A stretch of DNA of 7,129 bases from Actinomycetes bacterium (GTDB lineage: Bacteria > Bacillota_I > Bacilli_A > RF39 > UBA660), in contig JAGKUT010000071.1 of assembly GCA_021152765.1 (NCBI GenBank), positions 1 through 7,129 on the forward strand. The letters are read 5' to 3'. Shown piece by piece: positions 1 through 5,256 of this stretch. Within the stretch, counting starts at the first letter, position 1, and each line of letters begins with the position of its first letter. Below the pieces are notes generated by a model that did no database searches, was not told where the DNA came from, and saw nothing but the letters and a program-made list of their open reading frames with translations. The position numbers and the translations under genes are program-made.

Positions 1-1
1 T

Positions 2-121
2 CAACCTAGGTATATGTATTTCATTCATGTCTCATTATTTATTCTTGCTTCTTTAGGTATTAAGAGTATTTATGAGTTTATTCGGAAATATAATATAAAA
101 TATTTGAAAAAGGTATTGTAA
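2..121 (+). CDS. C-terminal fragment of a membrane protein (5' end outside window)
   Basis: This frame is open from the window edge to a TAA at 119-121 and gives 39 codons. Its composition looks coding: a hydrophobic stretch YFIHVSLFILASLGI (about codons 6-20) followed by a strongly basic tail ending KYLKKVL, typical of the last membrane helix and cytoplasmic tail of a multi-pass protein. The start Q-P-R-Y-M-Y followed by a hydrophobic ILASLG segment recalls the last helix of ArnT/GT39-like membrane glycosyltransferases, but that is a guess from a very short piece. The start codon lies before the window. The -35 element of the rpsF promoter overlaps its stop codon, and no terminator hairpin is visible between this gene and the rpsF leader, so readthrough into rpsF is possible. 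It could be a chance open frame, but the amino acid pattern argues against that. Confidence 0.55.
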   Translation, partial: QPRYMYFIHVSLFILASLGIKSIYEFIRKYNIKYLKKVL

Positions 122-144
122 AATATCTTTTTATTTGCTATAAT
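116..144 (+). promoter_or_regulatory. rpsF-ssb-rpsR promoter, extended -10
   Basis: TTGTAA (116-121) and a perfect TATAAT (139-144) are separated by exactly 17 bp, and the -10 is preceded by TGC, giving an extended -10 element. Transcription would start near 150-152, leaving a 5' leader of about 60 nt before rpsF. The -35 box covers the stop codon of the preceding membrane gene, so the two transcription units are packed together. Confidence 0.75.
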
Positions 145-163
145 TTCTTTCGAGTATTTATTA

Positions 164-200
164 CTCCTTGCTTATTATTAAGCCGGTAGACCAAAGGGAG
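164..200 (+). promoter_or_regulatory. rpsF leader hairpin, probable S6:S18-binding autoregulatory element
   Basis: The leader can fold into an inner stem GCTT (170-173) / AAGC (180-183) with loop ATTATT, enclosed by an outer stem CTCCTT (164-169) / AGGGAG (195-200). This leaves an 11-nt bulge on the 3' side only, starting right after the CC of AAGCCGG. The outer 3' strand contains the Shine-Dalgarno bases of rpsF, so the fold would block initiation. A stem with a one-sided bulge and a conserved CCG just before rpsF is the reported architecture of the S6:S18-binding leader found in many bacteria, by which the S6:S18 pair represses its own operon. The pairing is seen in the sequence; assignment to that family is from memory of its general form and has not been tested against a covariance model. 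Confidence 0.6.
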
Positions 201-210
201 GTGTAGAATA

Positions 211-498
211 ATGAAGAAATATGAAATTATGTTCATCGTTAAAACTACTATTGGAGAAGATGAAGTTAAAGCTACTTCTAAAAAATTCCAAGATGTTTTA
301 AAGAAAGATGGAGCTAAGAATATTGAAGTTGAAGAAATGGGTCAAAGAGAATTAGCTTATGAAATTAAAGATTGCAAAACTGGTTTTTATTTTGTAATTA
401 CTTGTGATGCTGAAGATAAAGCTGTTAAAGAATTTGATCGTTTAGCTTTAATTGATTCTAATATCATAAGACATTTAATTATTAACAAAGAAAAATAA
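211..498 (+). CDS. rpsF: 30S ribosomal protein S6
   Basis: S6 binds 16S rRNA on the platform of the small subunit as a heterodimer with S18. The protein has 95 residues, the usual length for Gram-positive S6, and begins MKKYEIMFIV, the conserved first beta strand. The GQRELAYEIKD segment (residues about 44-54) and the final IIRHLIINK strand are also typical. There is no poly-glutamate tail of the Escherichia coli kind. The start is set by GGGAGGTG (196-203), 7 nt before the ATG. It is the first gene of rpsF-ssb-rpsR, a very conserved bacterial trio, with ssb following after 11 nt. Regulation is probably by the leader hairpin just upstream. No unusual residues were noted. Confidence 0.97.
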   Translation: MKKYEIMFIVKTTIGEDEVKATSKKFQDVLKKDGAKNIEVEEMGQRELAYEIKDCKTGFYFVITCDAEDKAVKEFDRLALIDSNIIRHLIINKEK

Positions 499-509
499 TG
501 AGGTAATTT

Positions 510-968
510 ATGAATAGAGTAACATTAGTTGGTAGATTAACTGCTAAGCCTGAGCTTAGATATACAAGTGCTAATCTACCTTATGCAAGATTTAGTATTG
601 CAGTTAATAGAACTTTTAGAAATAATGATGGTCAAACTGAGGCTGATTTTATTAATATCATTGTTTGGAGAAAGCAAGCTGAGAATGTTTGTAATTTTCT
701 AGATAAGGGTAGACTTGTATCAGTTGATGGTAGACTACAGACAGGAAGTTATACTGATAAGGATGGTAATCGTAGATATACTACTGATGTAGTTGCGGAT
801 AGTGTTCAATTCTTAGAGGGAAGAGGAACTCGTAATGATAGTGCTTCTAACAGTGCTGGACCTAGTCCATATGATTATCAAGATGCTCCAAGTGAGGTAA
901 ATGTATCTGATGATCCTTTTGCTGATTTTGGTGATAGTGTTTCAATTGATGATAACTTCTTAGATTAA
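510..968 (+). CDS. ssb: Single-stranded DNA-binding protein
   Basis: SSB coats single-stranded DNA during replication, recombination and repair and recruits partner enzymes through its C-terminal tip. Residues 1-105 are a standard bacterial OB fold: [10 protein letters not shown] at the start, [14 protein letters not shown] around the conserved Trp53, then [15 protein letters not shown]. Residues 106-152 form a low-complexity linker rich in Ser, Asp and Pro, giving 152 residues in total, within the normal range. The tail is odd: it ends SIDDNFLD instead of the usual acidic stretch closing with Pro-Phe. A second acidic-aromatic patch, DDPFADF, lies at 134-140. The TAA directly follows and no downstream frame restores a Pro-Phe end. 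The ribosome binding site is modest (GAGGT, 500-504), weaker than those of its neighbours. Its place between rpsF and rpsR marks it as the main chromosomal SSB. Confidence 0.96.
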   Translation: MNRVTLVGRLTAKPELRYTSANLPYARFSIAVNRTFRNNDGQTEADFINIIVWRKQAENVCNFLDKGRLVSVDGRLQTGSYTDKDGNRRYTTDVVADSVQFLEGRGTRNDSASNSAGPSPYDYQDAPSEVNVSDDPFADFGDSVSIDDNFLD

Positions 969-982
969 GAGGAGGAATTATA

Positions 983-1201
983 ATGGCAGAGTTTTATAGA
1001 AAAAAGAAAAAAGTATGTCAAATGTGTGCTGGTAAAGATGTTGACTATAAAAATGTAGATGTAATTTCTAAATATGTTAGTCAAGATAGAAAAAAGATTT
1101 TACCAAGAAGAGTAACTGGATGTTGTGCATTACATCAAAGACATGTTGCTGGTGAAGTTAAAAAAGCACGTTTTATGGCTTTACTTCCATTTGTTAAGTA
1201 A
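983..1201 (+). CDS. rpsR: 30S ribosomal protein S18, zinc-binding (C+) form
   Basis: S18 pairs with S6 on the 30S platform. The protein has 72 residues, and the core [12 protein letters not shown] followed by KILPRRVTG and the ending ALLPFVK are diagnostic. It carries the zinc-ribbon version of the family: Cys12 and Cys15 (CQMC) near the N-terminus plus Cys48 and His51 (CALH) after the RRVTG motif, matching the CxxC...CxxH ligand set of C+ S18 proteins. An extra Cys47 sits next to the predicted ligand. Many bacteria have only the zinc-free form, and some carry both and switch between them under zinc limitation; only one copy is visible here. GAGGAGG (970-976) sets the start. It is the last gene of the trio and is followed at once by a terminator. 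Confidence 0.97.
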   Translation: MAEFYRKKKKVCQMCAGKDVDYKNVDVISKYVSQDRKKILPRRVTGCCALHQRHVAGEVKKARFMALLPFVK

Positions 1202-1204
1202 TTG

Positions 1205-1234
1205 AAAAGTGAGATATTTTGTCTCATTTTTTTT
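1205..1234 (+). terminator. Rho-independent terminator after rpsR
   Basis: AAAAGTGAGA (1205-1214) pairs with TCTCATTTTT (1222-1231) over 10 bp with one G-U pair. The loop is TATTTTG, and an unbroken run of eight T residues (1227-1234) forms the tail. It starts 3 nt after the rpsR stop codon and closes the rpsF-ssb-rpsR unit. Confidence 0.88.
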
Positions 1235-1235
1235 G

Positions 1236-1264
1236 TTGATATTTTTAATATTTTGTGCTATTAT
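1236..1264 (+). promoter_or_regulatory. Promoter of the membrane-protein cassette, extended -10
   Basis: TTGATA (1236-1241), a 17-bp spacer and TATTAT (1259-1264), with TGC directly before the -10, form an extended -10 promoter built like the one upstream of rpsF. The -35 box begins 2 nt after the T tract of the preceding terminator. The predicted start near 1270-1272 leaves a very short leader before AGGAGGA (1274-1280). Confidence 0.7.
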
Positions 1265-1286
1265 TTAGATAATAGGAGGACTAGTT

Positions 1287-1442
1287 ATGAAGAAGTTAAA
1301 AGATATTAAGGTTGGTACTGCTTTGGGGATTGCATTTATTGCTTTATTTTGTGCAATTTATTTATCTATTGGGTTTAATGTAATAGATGGTGAATTGCAA
1401 AAATATGGAAATAGTTATTATAAATTTTATGTAAAAAAATAG
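1287..1442 (+). CDS. Small single-pass membrane protein, function unknown
   Basis: This 51-residue protein is not recognised. It begins ATG, 6 nt after a strong AGGAGGA site (1274-1280), and ends at TAG (1440-1442). The N-terminus MKKLKDIKVG is basic. It is followed by one hydrophobic segment of about 20 residues (11-30, TALGIAFIALFCAIYLSIGF) and a polar tail rich in Tyr and Lys (GNSYYKFYVKK). By the positive-inside rule the N-terminus is likely cytoplasmic, although the tail is basic too. There is no signal-peptidase or lipobox motif that I can see. It is the first gene behind the 1236-1264 promoter, and the next gene, a membrane-anchored extracellular protein, starts 13 nt later, so the two are probably made together. 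Good ribosome binding site, promoter and operon position support a real gene despite its size. Confidence 0.72.
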   Translation: MKKLKDIKVGTALGIAFIALFCAIYLSIGFNVIDGELQKYGNSYYKFYVKK

Positions 1443-1455
1443 AGAGGGATTATTT

Positions 1456-2274
1456 ATGGAAAAAAAAGAAAGAAAGATGGTTAATACCAATTTAGGTATA
1501 TTATTAATATGTTTATTTAGTTCAATTTTTACATTAGTAGATTTTATTGTTATTGATAAAGCATTAGACAAGTATGTTGATTGTAGTAAATGTACTAAGT
1601 GTGAGATTAAGGATAATGGTACAGTAAGTGGTAATACAGATAATACACCAGTTATTGATGATAAAAAATTATTGTCAGAAGAAGATGCTTTGAATATTGG
1701 TAATTTAATGTTTGATAAGGCTAGTTCTTTTTATTCAAGTACTGTTTTAACAACATCACCTTTTTGTGGACGTTCATTAAATGAAAATAATATTGTTTTA
1801 GATGAAGGTACATACAATAAGGCAAGTAATTTTAGTTCTATTCAGGATGTTAAAGATTATTTATTAGAATTTTTAAGTCAGAACATAGTTAATGCAGCTG
1901 TAACTAATTCAGGTTATAAAGAAATTGATGGAAGTTTATATTGTTTGGCTTCATCTGGAAAAGGTTTTTTGACTAATTATACAGGCAATAAAAATTTAAA
2001 AGTATTAGATATTCAAGAAGATAAGATTACTTATTCTATTGAATTTATATATGCAGATTTTGATTCTGATAATGCTTCGTGTAAATTTGATTGGAATTTT
2101 AGATTAACTCCTTCAGATTTATCATTGTGTTCTCCTGATGATTTATTTAATGTTAATGCAGATTTTGTTATTGAAAAAAATGACAATGGAAATTGGATTA
2201 TTACTAAATTTGCTGATCATACAAGTATTGAGGCATTAAATAGGAATTCCGTTAGTATAAGATATTATGAATAA
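1456..2274 (+). CDS. Membrane-anchored extracellular protein, possibly IseA-like
   Basis: The protein has 272 residues and I do not firmly recognise it. It has a short basic cytoplasmic start (MEKKERKMVN) and one uncleaved-looking membrane helix at about 13-35. A Cys cluster follows (Cys43, 46 and 49, spaced CxxCxxC), then a low-complexity Asn/Thr/Asp linker (about 53-70) and a soluble domain (about 73-256) that would lie outside the cell. Four further Cys (104, 163, 209, 225) sit in that domain and could form disulphides. The domain opens with a helix, EEDALNIGNLMFDKAS, and continues with DVKDYLLEFLSQNI and an alternating strand pattern ending NGNWIITKF. This order recalls cystatin/NTF2-like domains such as IseA (YoeB), an inhibitor of cell-wall DL-endopeptidases, but the resemblance is faint and is an inference. 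AGAGAGGGA (1441-1449) supports the ATG; Met8 is a weaker alternative start. A terminator follows. Confidence 0.85.
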   Translation: MEKKERKMVNTNLGILLICLFSSIFTLVDFIVIDKALDKYVDCSKCTKCEIKDNGTVSGNTDNTPVIDDKKLLSEEDALNIGNLMFDKASSFYSSTVLTTSPFCGRSLNENNIVLDEGTYNKASNFSSIQDVKDYLLEFLSQNIVNAAVTNSGYKEIDGSLYCLASSGKGFLTNYTGNKNLKVLDIQEDKITYSIEFIYADFDSDNASCKFDWNFRLTPSDLSLCSPDDLFNVNADFVIEKNDNGNWIITKFADHTSIEALNRNSVSIRYYE

Positions 2275-2288
2275 AGAAAATTAGTTTT

Positions 2289-2327
2289 AAATAAGTAATG
2301 CAGAAATGTATTACTTATTTTCTTTTT
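2289..2327 (+). terminator. Rho-independent terminator ending the membrane cassette
   Basis: AAATAAGTAATGCA (2289-2302) pairs with TGTATTACTTATTT (2307-2320) over 14 bp with one G-U pair, closed by a GAAA tetraloop (2303-2306). The tail TTTCTTTTT runs to 2327. It lies 14 nt after the stop codon and separates the cassette from the S10 operon. Confidence 0.9.
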
Positions 2328-2357
2328 AAACAAATTTTAAAAAATTGTAAAAAAGTG

Positions 2358-2386
2358 TTGCATTTACTTATCAAATGAGATATAAT
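2358..2386 (+). promoter_or_regulatory. S10 operon promoter
   Basis: TTGCAT (2358-2363) and a perfect TATAAT (2381-2386) are separated by 17 bp. Start of transcription is expected near 2392-2394. The bases just upstream (about 2325-2357) are almost pure A/T, with phased A and T runs, which fits an UP element and the strong expression expected of a ribosomal protein operon. Confidence 0.8.
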
Positions 2387-2392
2387 TTTGAA

Positions 2393-2519
2393 TGTGTGGC
2401 ATGCATGGATGTGTAAGGTTGCTGATACGCTAGGTTAAGTTGTTAAGAAATTTATGCTTAGCATCAGGTTTTTACACGGAGCAAGTCTATACTCGATATA
2501 GGCGAAGGGAGGATACAAT
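2393..2519 (+). promoter_or_regulatory. Structured 5' leader of the S10 operon
   Basis: The leader of about 125 nt holds nested pairing. P1 is GTGTAAGG (2411-2418) with TTTTACAC (2470-2477), 8 pairs with two G-U at the inner end. P2 inside it is CTGAT (2422-2426) with ATCAG (2463-2467), then a two-base bulge AC and GCTAGG (2429-2434) with CTTAGC (2457-2462), capped by a 22-nt loop. P2 is followed by GTTTTT, so it resembles a weak attenuator, and P1 formation would use part of the same T run. A second hairpin, GTCTATA (2485-2491) / TATAGGC (2497-2503), stands 1 nt before GAAGGGAGG, the rpsJ ribosome binding site (AAGGGAGG, 2505-2512). In gammaproteobacteria L4 represses the S10 operon through such a leader; whether L4 or another protein acts here is unknown. 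Confidence 0.6.
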
Positions 2520-2828
2520 ATGGCTAATACTAAAGTTCGTATTAAGTTGAAAGCTTTTGAACACAAAACATTAGATAATGCTTGTGCTAAAATAATTGAA
2601 ACTGTAAAAAGAACTGGTGGTGAAGTTAGTGGTCCAATTCCGCTTCCAACTGAAGTAGAAAAGATTACTATCTTAAGAGCTGTTCACAAGTATAAAGATT
2701 CTCGTGAACAATTCGAAAAAAGAACACACAAAAGACTTATTGATGTTATCAATCCAAGTAAGGAGACTATTGAGGCATTAACTCATTTAGATATTCCAAG
2801 TGGTGTTGATATCAAAATTAAATTATAA
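2520..2828 (+). CDS. rpsJ: 30S ribosomal protein S10 (NusE)
   Basis: S10 sits in the head of the small subunit and, as NusE, pairs with NusB and NusG in transcription antitermination and coupling. The 102-residue length is standard. Family signatures are [16 protein letters not shown] near the start, GPIPLPT (38-44), and the basic loop [16 protein letters not shown] (57-72) that reaches into the ribosome, then [12 protein letters not shown] at the end. The start follows AAGGGAGG by 7 nt. As the first gene of the operon it is directly exposed to any control by the structured leader. The next gene, rplC, follows after 14 nt. Confidence 0.98.
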   Translation: MANTKVRIKLKAFEHKTLDNACAKIIETVKRTGGEVSGPIPLPTEVEKITILRAVHKYKDSREQFEKRTHKRLIDVINPSKETIEALTHLDIPSGVDIKIKL

Positions 2829-2842
2829 TAGGAGGAAAATTT

Positions 2843-3583
2843 ATGAAAAAAGGAATCTTAGGTCGTAAATTAGGAATGACTCAAGTATTTACTAAATCTG
2901 GTAAATTGATTCCTGTAACTGTTATTGAAGTTGAACCTAATGTTGTTACTCAAATTAAGACAATTGAAAATGATGGTTATGAGGCTGTTCAATTAGGATT
3001 TGATACAAAGAGAGAAAAGTTAGCGACTAAAGCTTCTATTGGTCATACCAATAAGGCAAACACTACACCTAAGCGCTTCTTTAGAGAAATTAGAGGTGTA
3101 GAAATTAGCAATTATTCTTTAGGTCAAGAAATTTCATGTGATATTTTTGAAGCTGGAGAAGTTGTTGATGTTACAGGAACTACAAAAGGTCATGGGTTCC
3201 AAGGTGTTATTAAGAGACACGGACAAAGTAGAGGACCTATGGGACATGGTTCACATTATCACAGAAGACCTGGATCAATGGGTACTATGAGACCAATGCG
3301 TGTATTTAAAGGTAAGAAATTACCAGGACATATGGGAGTTTTAACTGTTACAATTCAAAATTTAGAGATTGTTTCAGTTGATAAAGAAAATAATGTAATT
3401 TTAGTTAAAGGTAACGTACCAGGACCTAAAAAGTCATTAGTTATCATTAAGACTTCAGTTAAGAACCCTGGAAAAGTTAATCCAGCAGAAGAATTAAATT
3501 CTTATGTTGAAGAAGTAACTCCAGTTGAAACTGAAGTAAGTACTGAAGAAGTTGCTGAAGCAGCTACAGAAAGTGCTGAATAG
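2843..3583 (+). CDS. rplC: 50S ribosomal protein L3, with acidic C-terminal extension
   Basis: L3 is an early-binding 23S rRNA protein whose long loop approaches the peptidyl transferase centre. Residues 1-213 form the normal protein: [16 protein letters not shown] at the start, [13 protein letters not shown] (115-127), the loop [17 protein letters not shown] (131-147) and KLPGHMG (159-165). The protein is 246 residues, whereas bacterial L3 is usually about 206-215. The extra residues, about 214-246, hold 11 glutamates and no basic residue, with a Val/Thr/Ala-Glu pattern ending AEAATESAE. Such a tail cannot bind rRNA by charge and is probably disordered on the ribosome surface. GGAGG in TAGGAGGAAAA sets the start, and the stop codon TAG overlaps the site for rplD. 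Confidence 0.97.
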   Translation: MKKGILGRKLGMTQVFTKSGKLIPVTVIEVEPNVVTQIKTIENDGYEAVQLGFDTKREKLATKASIGHTNKANTTPKRFFREIRGVEISNYSLGQEISCDIFEAGEVVDVTGTTKGHGFQGVIKRHGQSRGPMGHGSHYHRRPGSMGTMRPMRVFKGKKLPGHMGVLTVTIQNLEIVSVDKENNVILVKGNVPGPKKSLVIIKTSVKNPGKVNPAEELNSYVEEVTPVETEVSTEEVAEAATESAE

Positions 3584-3595
3584 GAGGAATTTTAA

Positions 3596-4219
3596 ATGGG
3601 TAAATTATCTGTTTTAAATATTAAAGGTGAAAAAACTAGTGATATTTCTTTAAATAAAGAATTATGGGCTATTGAACCTAATGATGCGGTATTATATGAC
3701 GCAATTACATTATCAAGAAACTCTTTAAGACAAGGTACAGCAAGTACTAAAACACGTAGTGAAGTAAGTGGTGGAGGAATTAAACCATGGAGACAAAAAG
3801 GAACTGGTAGAGCTCGTCAAGGATCTACTCGTGCACCACATTGGAGACATGGTGGAGTTGTATTTGGACCACATCCAAGAGATTACGATAAGAAAATGAA
3901 TCGTAAGGAAAGAAGATTAGCTTTAAAGTCTGCTTTAGCTTATAAGGCAATCGATAATGAATTAGTTATTGTTGATTCATTCAAGTTAGAAAGTTCTAAG
4001 ACTAAAGAAGTTGTTGGAATTTTAAATAATTTAAAAGTTAGCAAGAACGTATTAATCGTTGTTGATGAATTAGATGAAAACATGGTTTTAGCTACTCGTA
4101 ATTTAAATAATGTTATTTTATTAGAAGCTAATGAAATTAATGTTTTAGATATTATTTCATCTGACTACATGATTGTTACTGAAAAAGCTATCAAGATGAT
4201 AGAGGAGGTGCTTGTTTAA
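3596..4219 (+). CDS. rplD: 50S ribosomal protein L4
   Basis: L4 binds domain I of 23S rRNA and its extended loop lines the peptide exit tunnel. It has 207 residues, the normal size. The loop region is fully conserved: [15 protein letters not shown] (47-61), [14 protein letters not shown] (64-77) and [15 protein letters not shown] (83-97), followed by the [16 protein letters not shown] helix (99-114). In Escherichia coli L4 is also the repressor of the S10 operon, which makes it a candidate ligand for the leader at 2393-2519 here, though that role is not shown by this sequence. GGAGG in the rplC stop region (TAGGAGG) directs the start. Its stop overlaps the rplW start as TAATG. Confidence 0.98.
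   Translation: MGKLSVLNIKGEKTSDISLNKELWAIEPNDAVLYDAITLSRNSLRQGTASTKTRSEVSGGGIKPWRQKGTGRARQGSTRAPHWRHGGVVFGPHPRDYDKKMNRKERRLALKSALAYKAIDNELVIVDSFKLESSKTKEVVGILNNLKVSKNVLIVVDELDENMVLATRNLNNVILLEANEINVLDIISSDYMIVTEKAIKMIEEVLV
4204..4210 (+). promoter_or_regulatory. rplW ribosome binding site inside rplD
   Basis: GGAGGTG lies within the last codons of rplD, where it encodes part of the closing EEVLV residues. It is 8 nt before the rplW ATG and so fixes that start and couples the two genes. Confidence 0.85.
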
Positions 4220-4497
4220 TGAGTAATTATAGAGATGTTATTAAAGCACCAATTATTACTGAAAAGAGTTCTGATTTAGCTCAAAACAATAATACTATAG
4301 TATTTAGTGTTGATGTTAAAGCTAATAAGACACAAATCAAACAAGCTGTTGAAAAAATATTCAACGTTAAGGTAGAAAAAGTTAACACTGTTAACGTTAA
4401 ACCTAAGAAAAAAAGAGTTGGTCGTTACGTTGGTAAGACTAACAAAGTTAAAAAAGCAATTGTTAAGTTAAGTGAAGGAAGTTCTATTGAACTTTAA
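4219..4497 (+). CDS. rplW: 50S ribosomal protein L23
   Basis: L23 lies at the exit of the peptide tunnel and is the docking site for trigger factor and signal recognition particle. It has 92 residues, usual for the family. Typical segments are [13 protein letters not shown] (6-18), [20 protein letters not shown] (29-48) and the basic loop [21 protein letters not shown] (60-80). It overlaps rplD by one base (TAATG), so translation is probably coupled, and rplB follows after 15 nt behind its own AGGAGGG site. Nothing unusual was noted. Confidence 0.97.
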   Translation: MSNYRDVIKAPIITEKSSDLAQNNNTIVFSVDVKANKTQIKQAVEKIFNVKVEKVNTVNVKPKKKRVGRYVGKTNKVKKAIVKLSEGSSIEL

Positions 4498-4512
4498 TAA
4501 AGGAGGGTATAT

Positions 4513-5256
4513 ATGGCGATTAAAACTTTTAAATCAATGACTAACGGAACTAGAAATATGTCTAAGTTAGTTAATGAAGAAATTACAAGTAGTACTCCAG
4601 AGAAATCTTTATTAGTAACTTTAAAGAAGAATGGTGGACGTAATAATCAAGGTAGAATTACTCTAAGACATCGTGGTGGTGGAGCTAAGAGAAAATATCG
4701 TTTAATCGATTTCAAGAGAGATAAGGATGGCGTTATTGGAACTGTTGCTTCTATCGAATACGATCCAAATAGAACTGCTAACATTGCTTTAATTAAATAT
4801 GCTGATGGAGAAAAGAGATATATCATTGCTCCAAAAGGATTAAAAGTTGGGGATAAAGTTGAAAGTGGTGCTAAAACTGATATTAAAGTTGGTAACACAC
4901 TTGAACTAGGAAATATTCCTGAAGGTACTTTAGTTCATAATATTGAGTTAAAGGCTGGTAAAGGTGGACAAATCGTTCGTTCTGCTGGTTCTAGTGCTCA
5001 AATATTAGGAAGTGAAGGAAGATATACATTAATTCGTTTAACTAGTGGTGAGGTTCGTAAAGTATTAAGTACTTGTCGTGCTACTATTGGTGAAGTTGGA
5101 AATGCTGATCACGAATTAGTTAATATTGGTAAAGCAGGTCGTAAAAGACATATGGGTATTAAACCACATGTAAGAGGATCTGTTATGAACCCTAATGATC
5201 ACCCTCATGGTGGTGGTGAAGGACGTACACCAGTTGGTCGTAAAGATAATGGCTAG
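4513..5256 (+). CDS. rplB: 50S ribosomal protein L2, lacking the usual C-terminal tail
   Basis: L2 is needed for subunit joining and sits near the peptidyl transferase centre. Residues 1-244 match the family well: [21 protein letters not shown] (47-67), [20 protein letters not shown] (82-101), and [22 protein letters not shown] (217-238) with His230 and His232. The protein then stops after VGRKDNG at residue 247. Firmicute L2 proteins are normally about 275-277 residues, continuing with a TPWGKP motif and a basic tail closing in RRR. Here no base lies between the truncated end and the start of rpsS: the rplB TAG (5254-5256) falls inside the first codons of rpsS. The missing part is therefore absent from the DNA here and not hidden by a frameshift. 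Either this is a real deletion of roughly 100 bp including the spacer, or a lineage trait, or an assembly fault. Confidence 0.95.
   Translation: MAIKTFKSMTNGTRNMSKLVNEEITSSTPEKSLLVTLKKNGGRNNQGRITLRHRGGGAKRKYRLIDFKRDKDGVIGTVASIEYDPNRTANIALIKYADGEKRYIIAPKGLKVGDKVESGAKTDIKVGNTLELGNIPEGTLVHNIELKAGKGGQIVRSAGSSAQILGSEGRYTLIRLTSGEVRKVLSTCRATIGEVGNADHELVNIGKAGRKRHMGIKPHVRGSVMNPNDHPHGGGEGRTPVGRKDNG

Noticed and set aside
1362..1571. Reverse-strand open frame of 69 codons
   Set aside because: It lies opposite two well-supported + strand genes, has no ribosome binding site of the local type, and its hydrophobic, Ile/Asn-rich composition follows from A/T-rich antisense sequence.
2392..2433. Possible 13-codon upstream peptide in the S10 leader
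   Set aside because: It has no ribosome binding site, would start at about the first transcribed base, and shows no residue pattern typical of leader peptides. Pairing in the leader explains the region better.
2393..2519. T-box or metabolite riboswitch in the S10 leader
   Set aside because: No T-box core (TGGNACC-type) sequence is present and the fold does not match a metabolite riboswitch that I recognise; the context favours ribosomal protein control.
4647..4898. Reverse-strand open frame inside rplB
   Set aside because: It is antisense to a highly conserved L2 core and shows no independent signals.
5195..5248. Extended rpsS start at ATG 5195
   Set aside because: The added residues are an out-of-frame reading of the conserved L2 HPHGGG region, and S19 families begin with [10 protein letters not shown], which is encoded from 5249.
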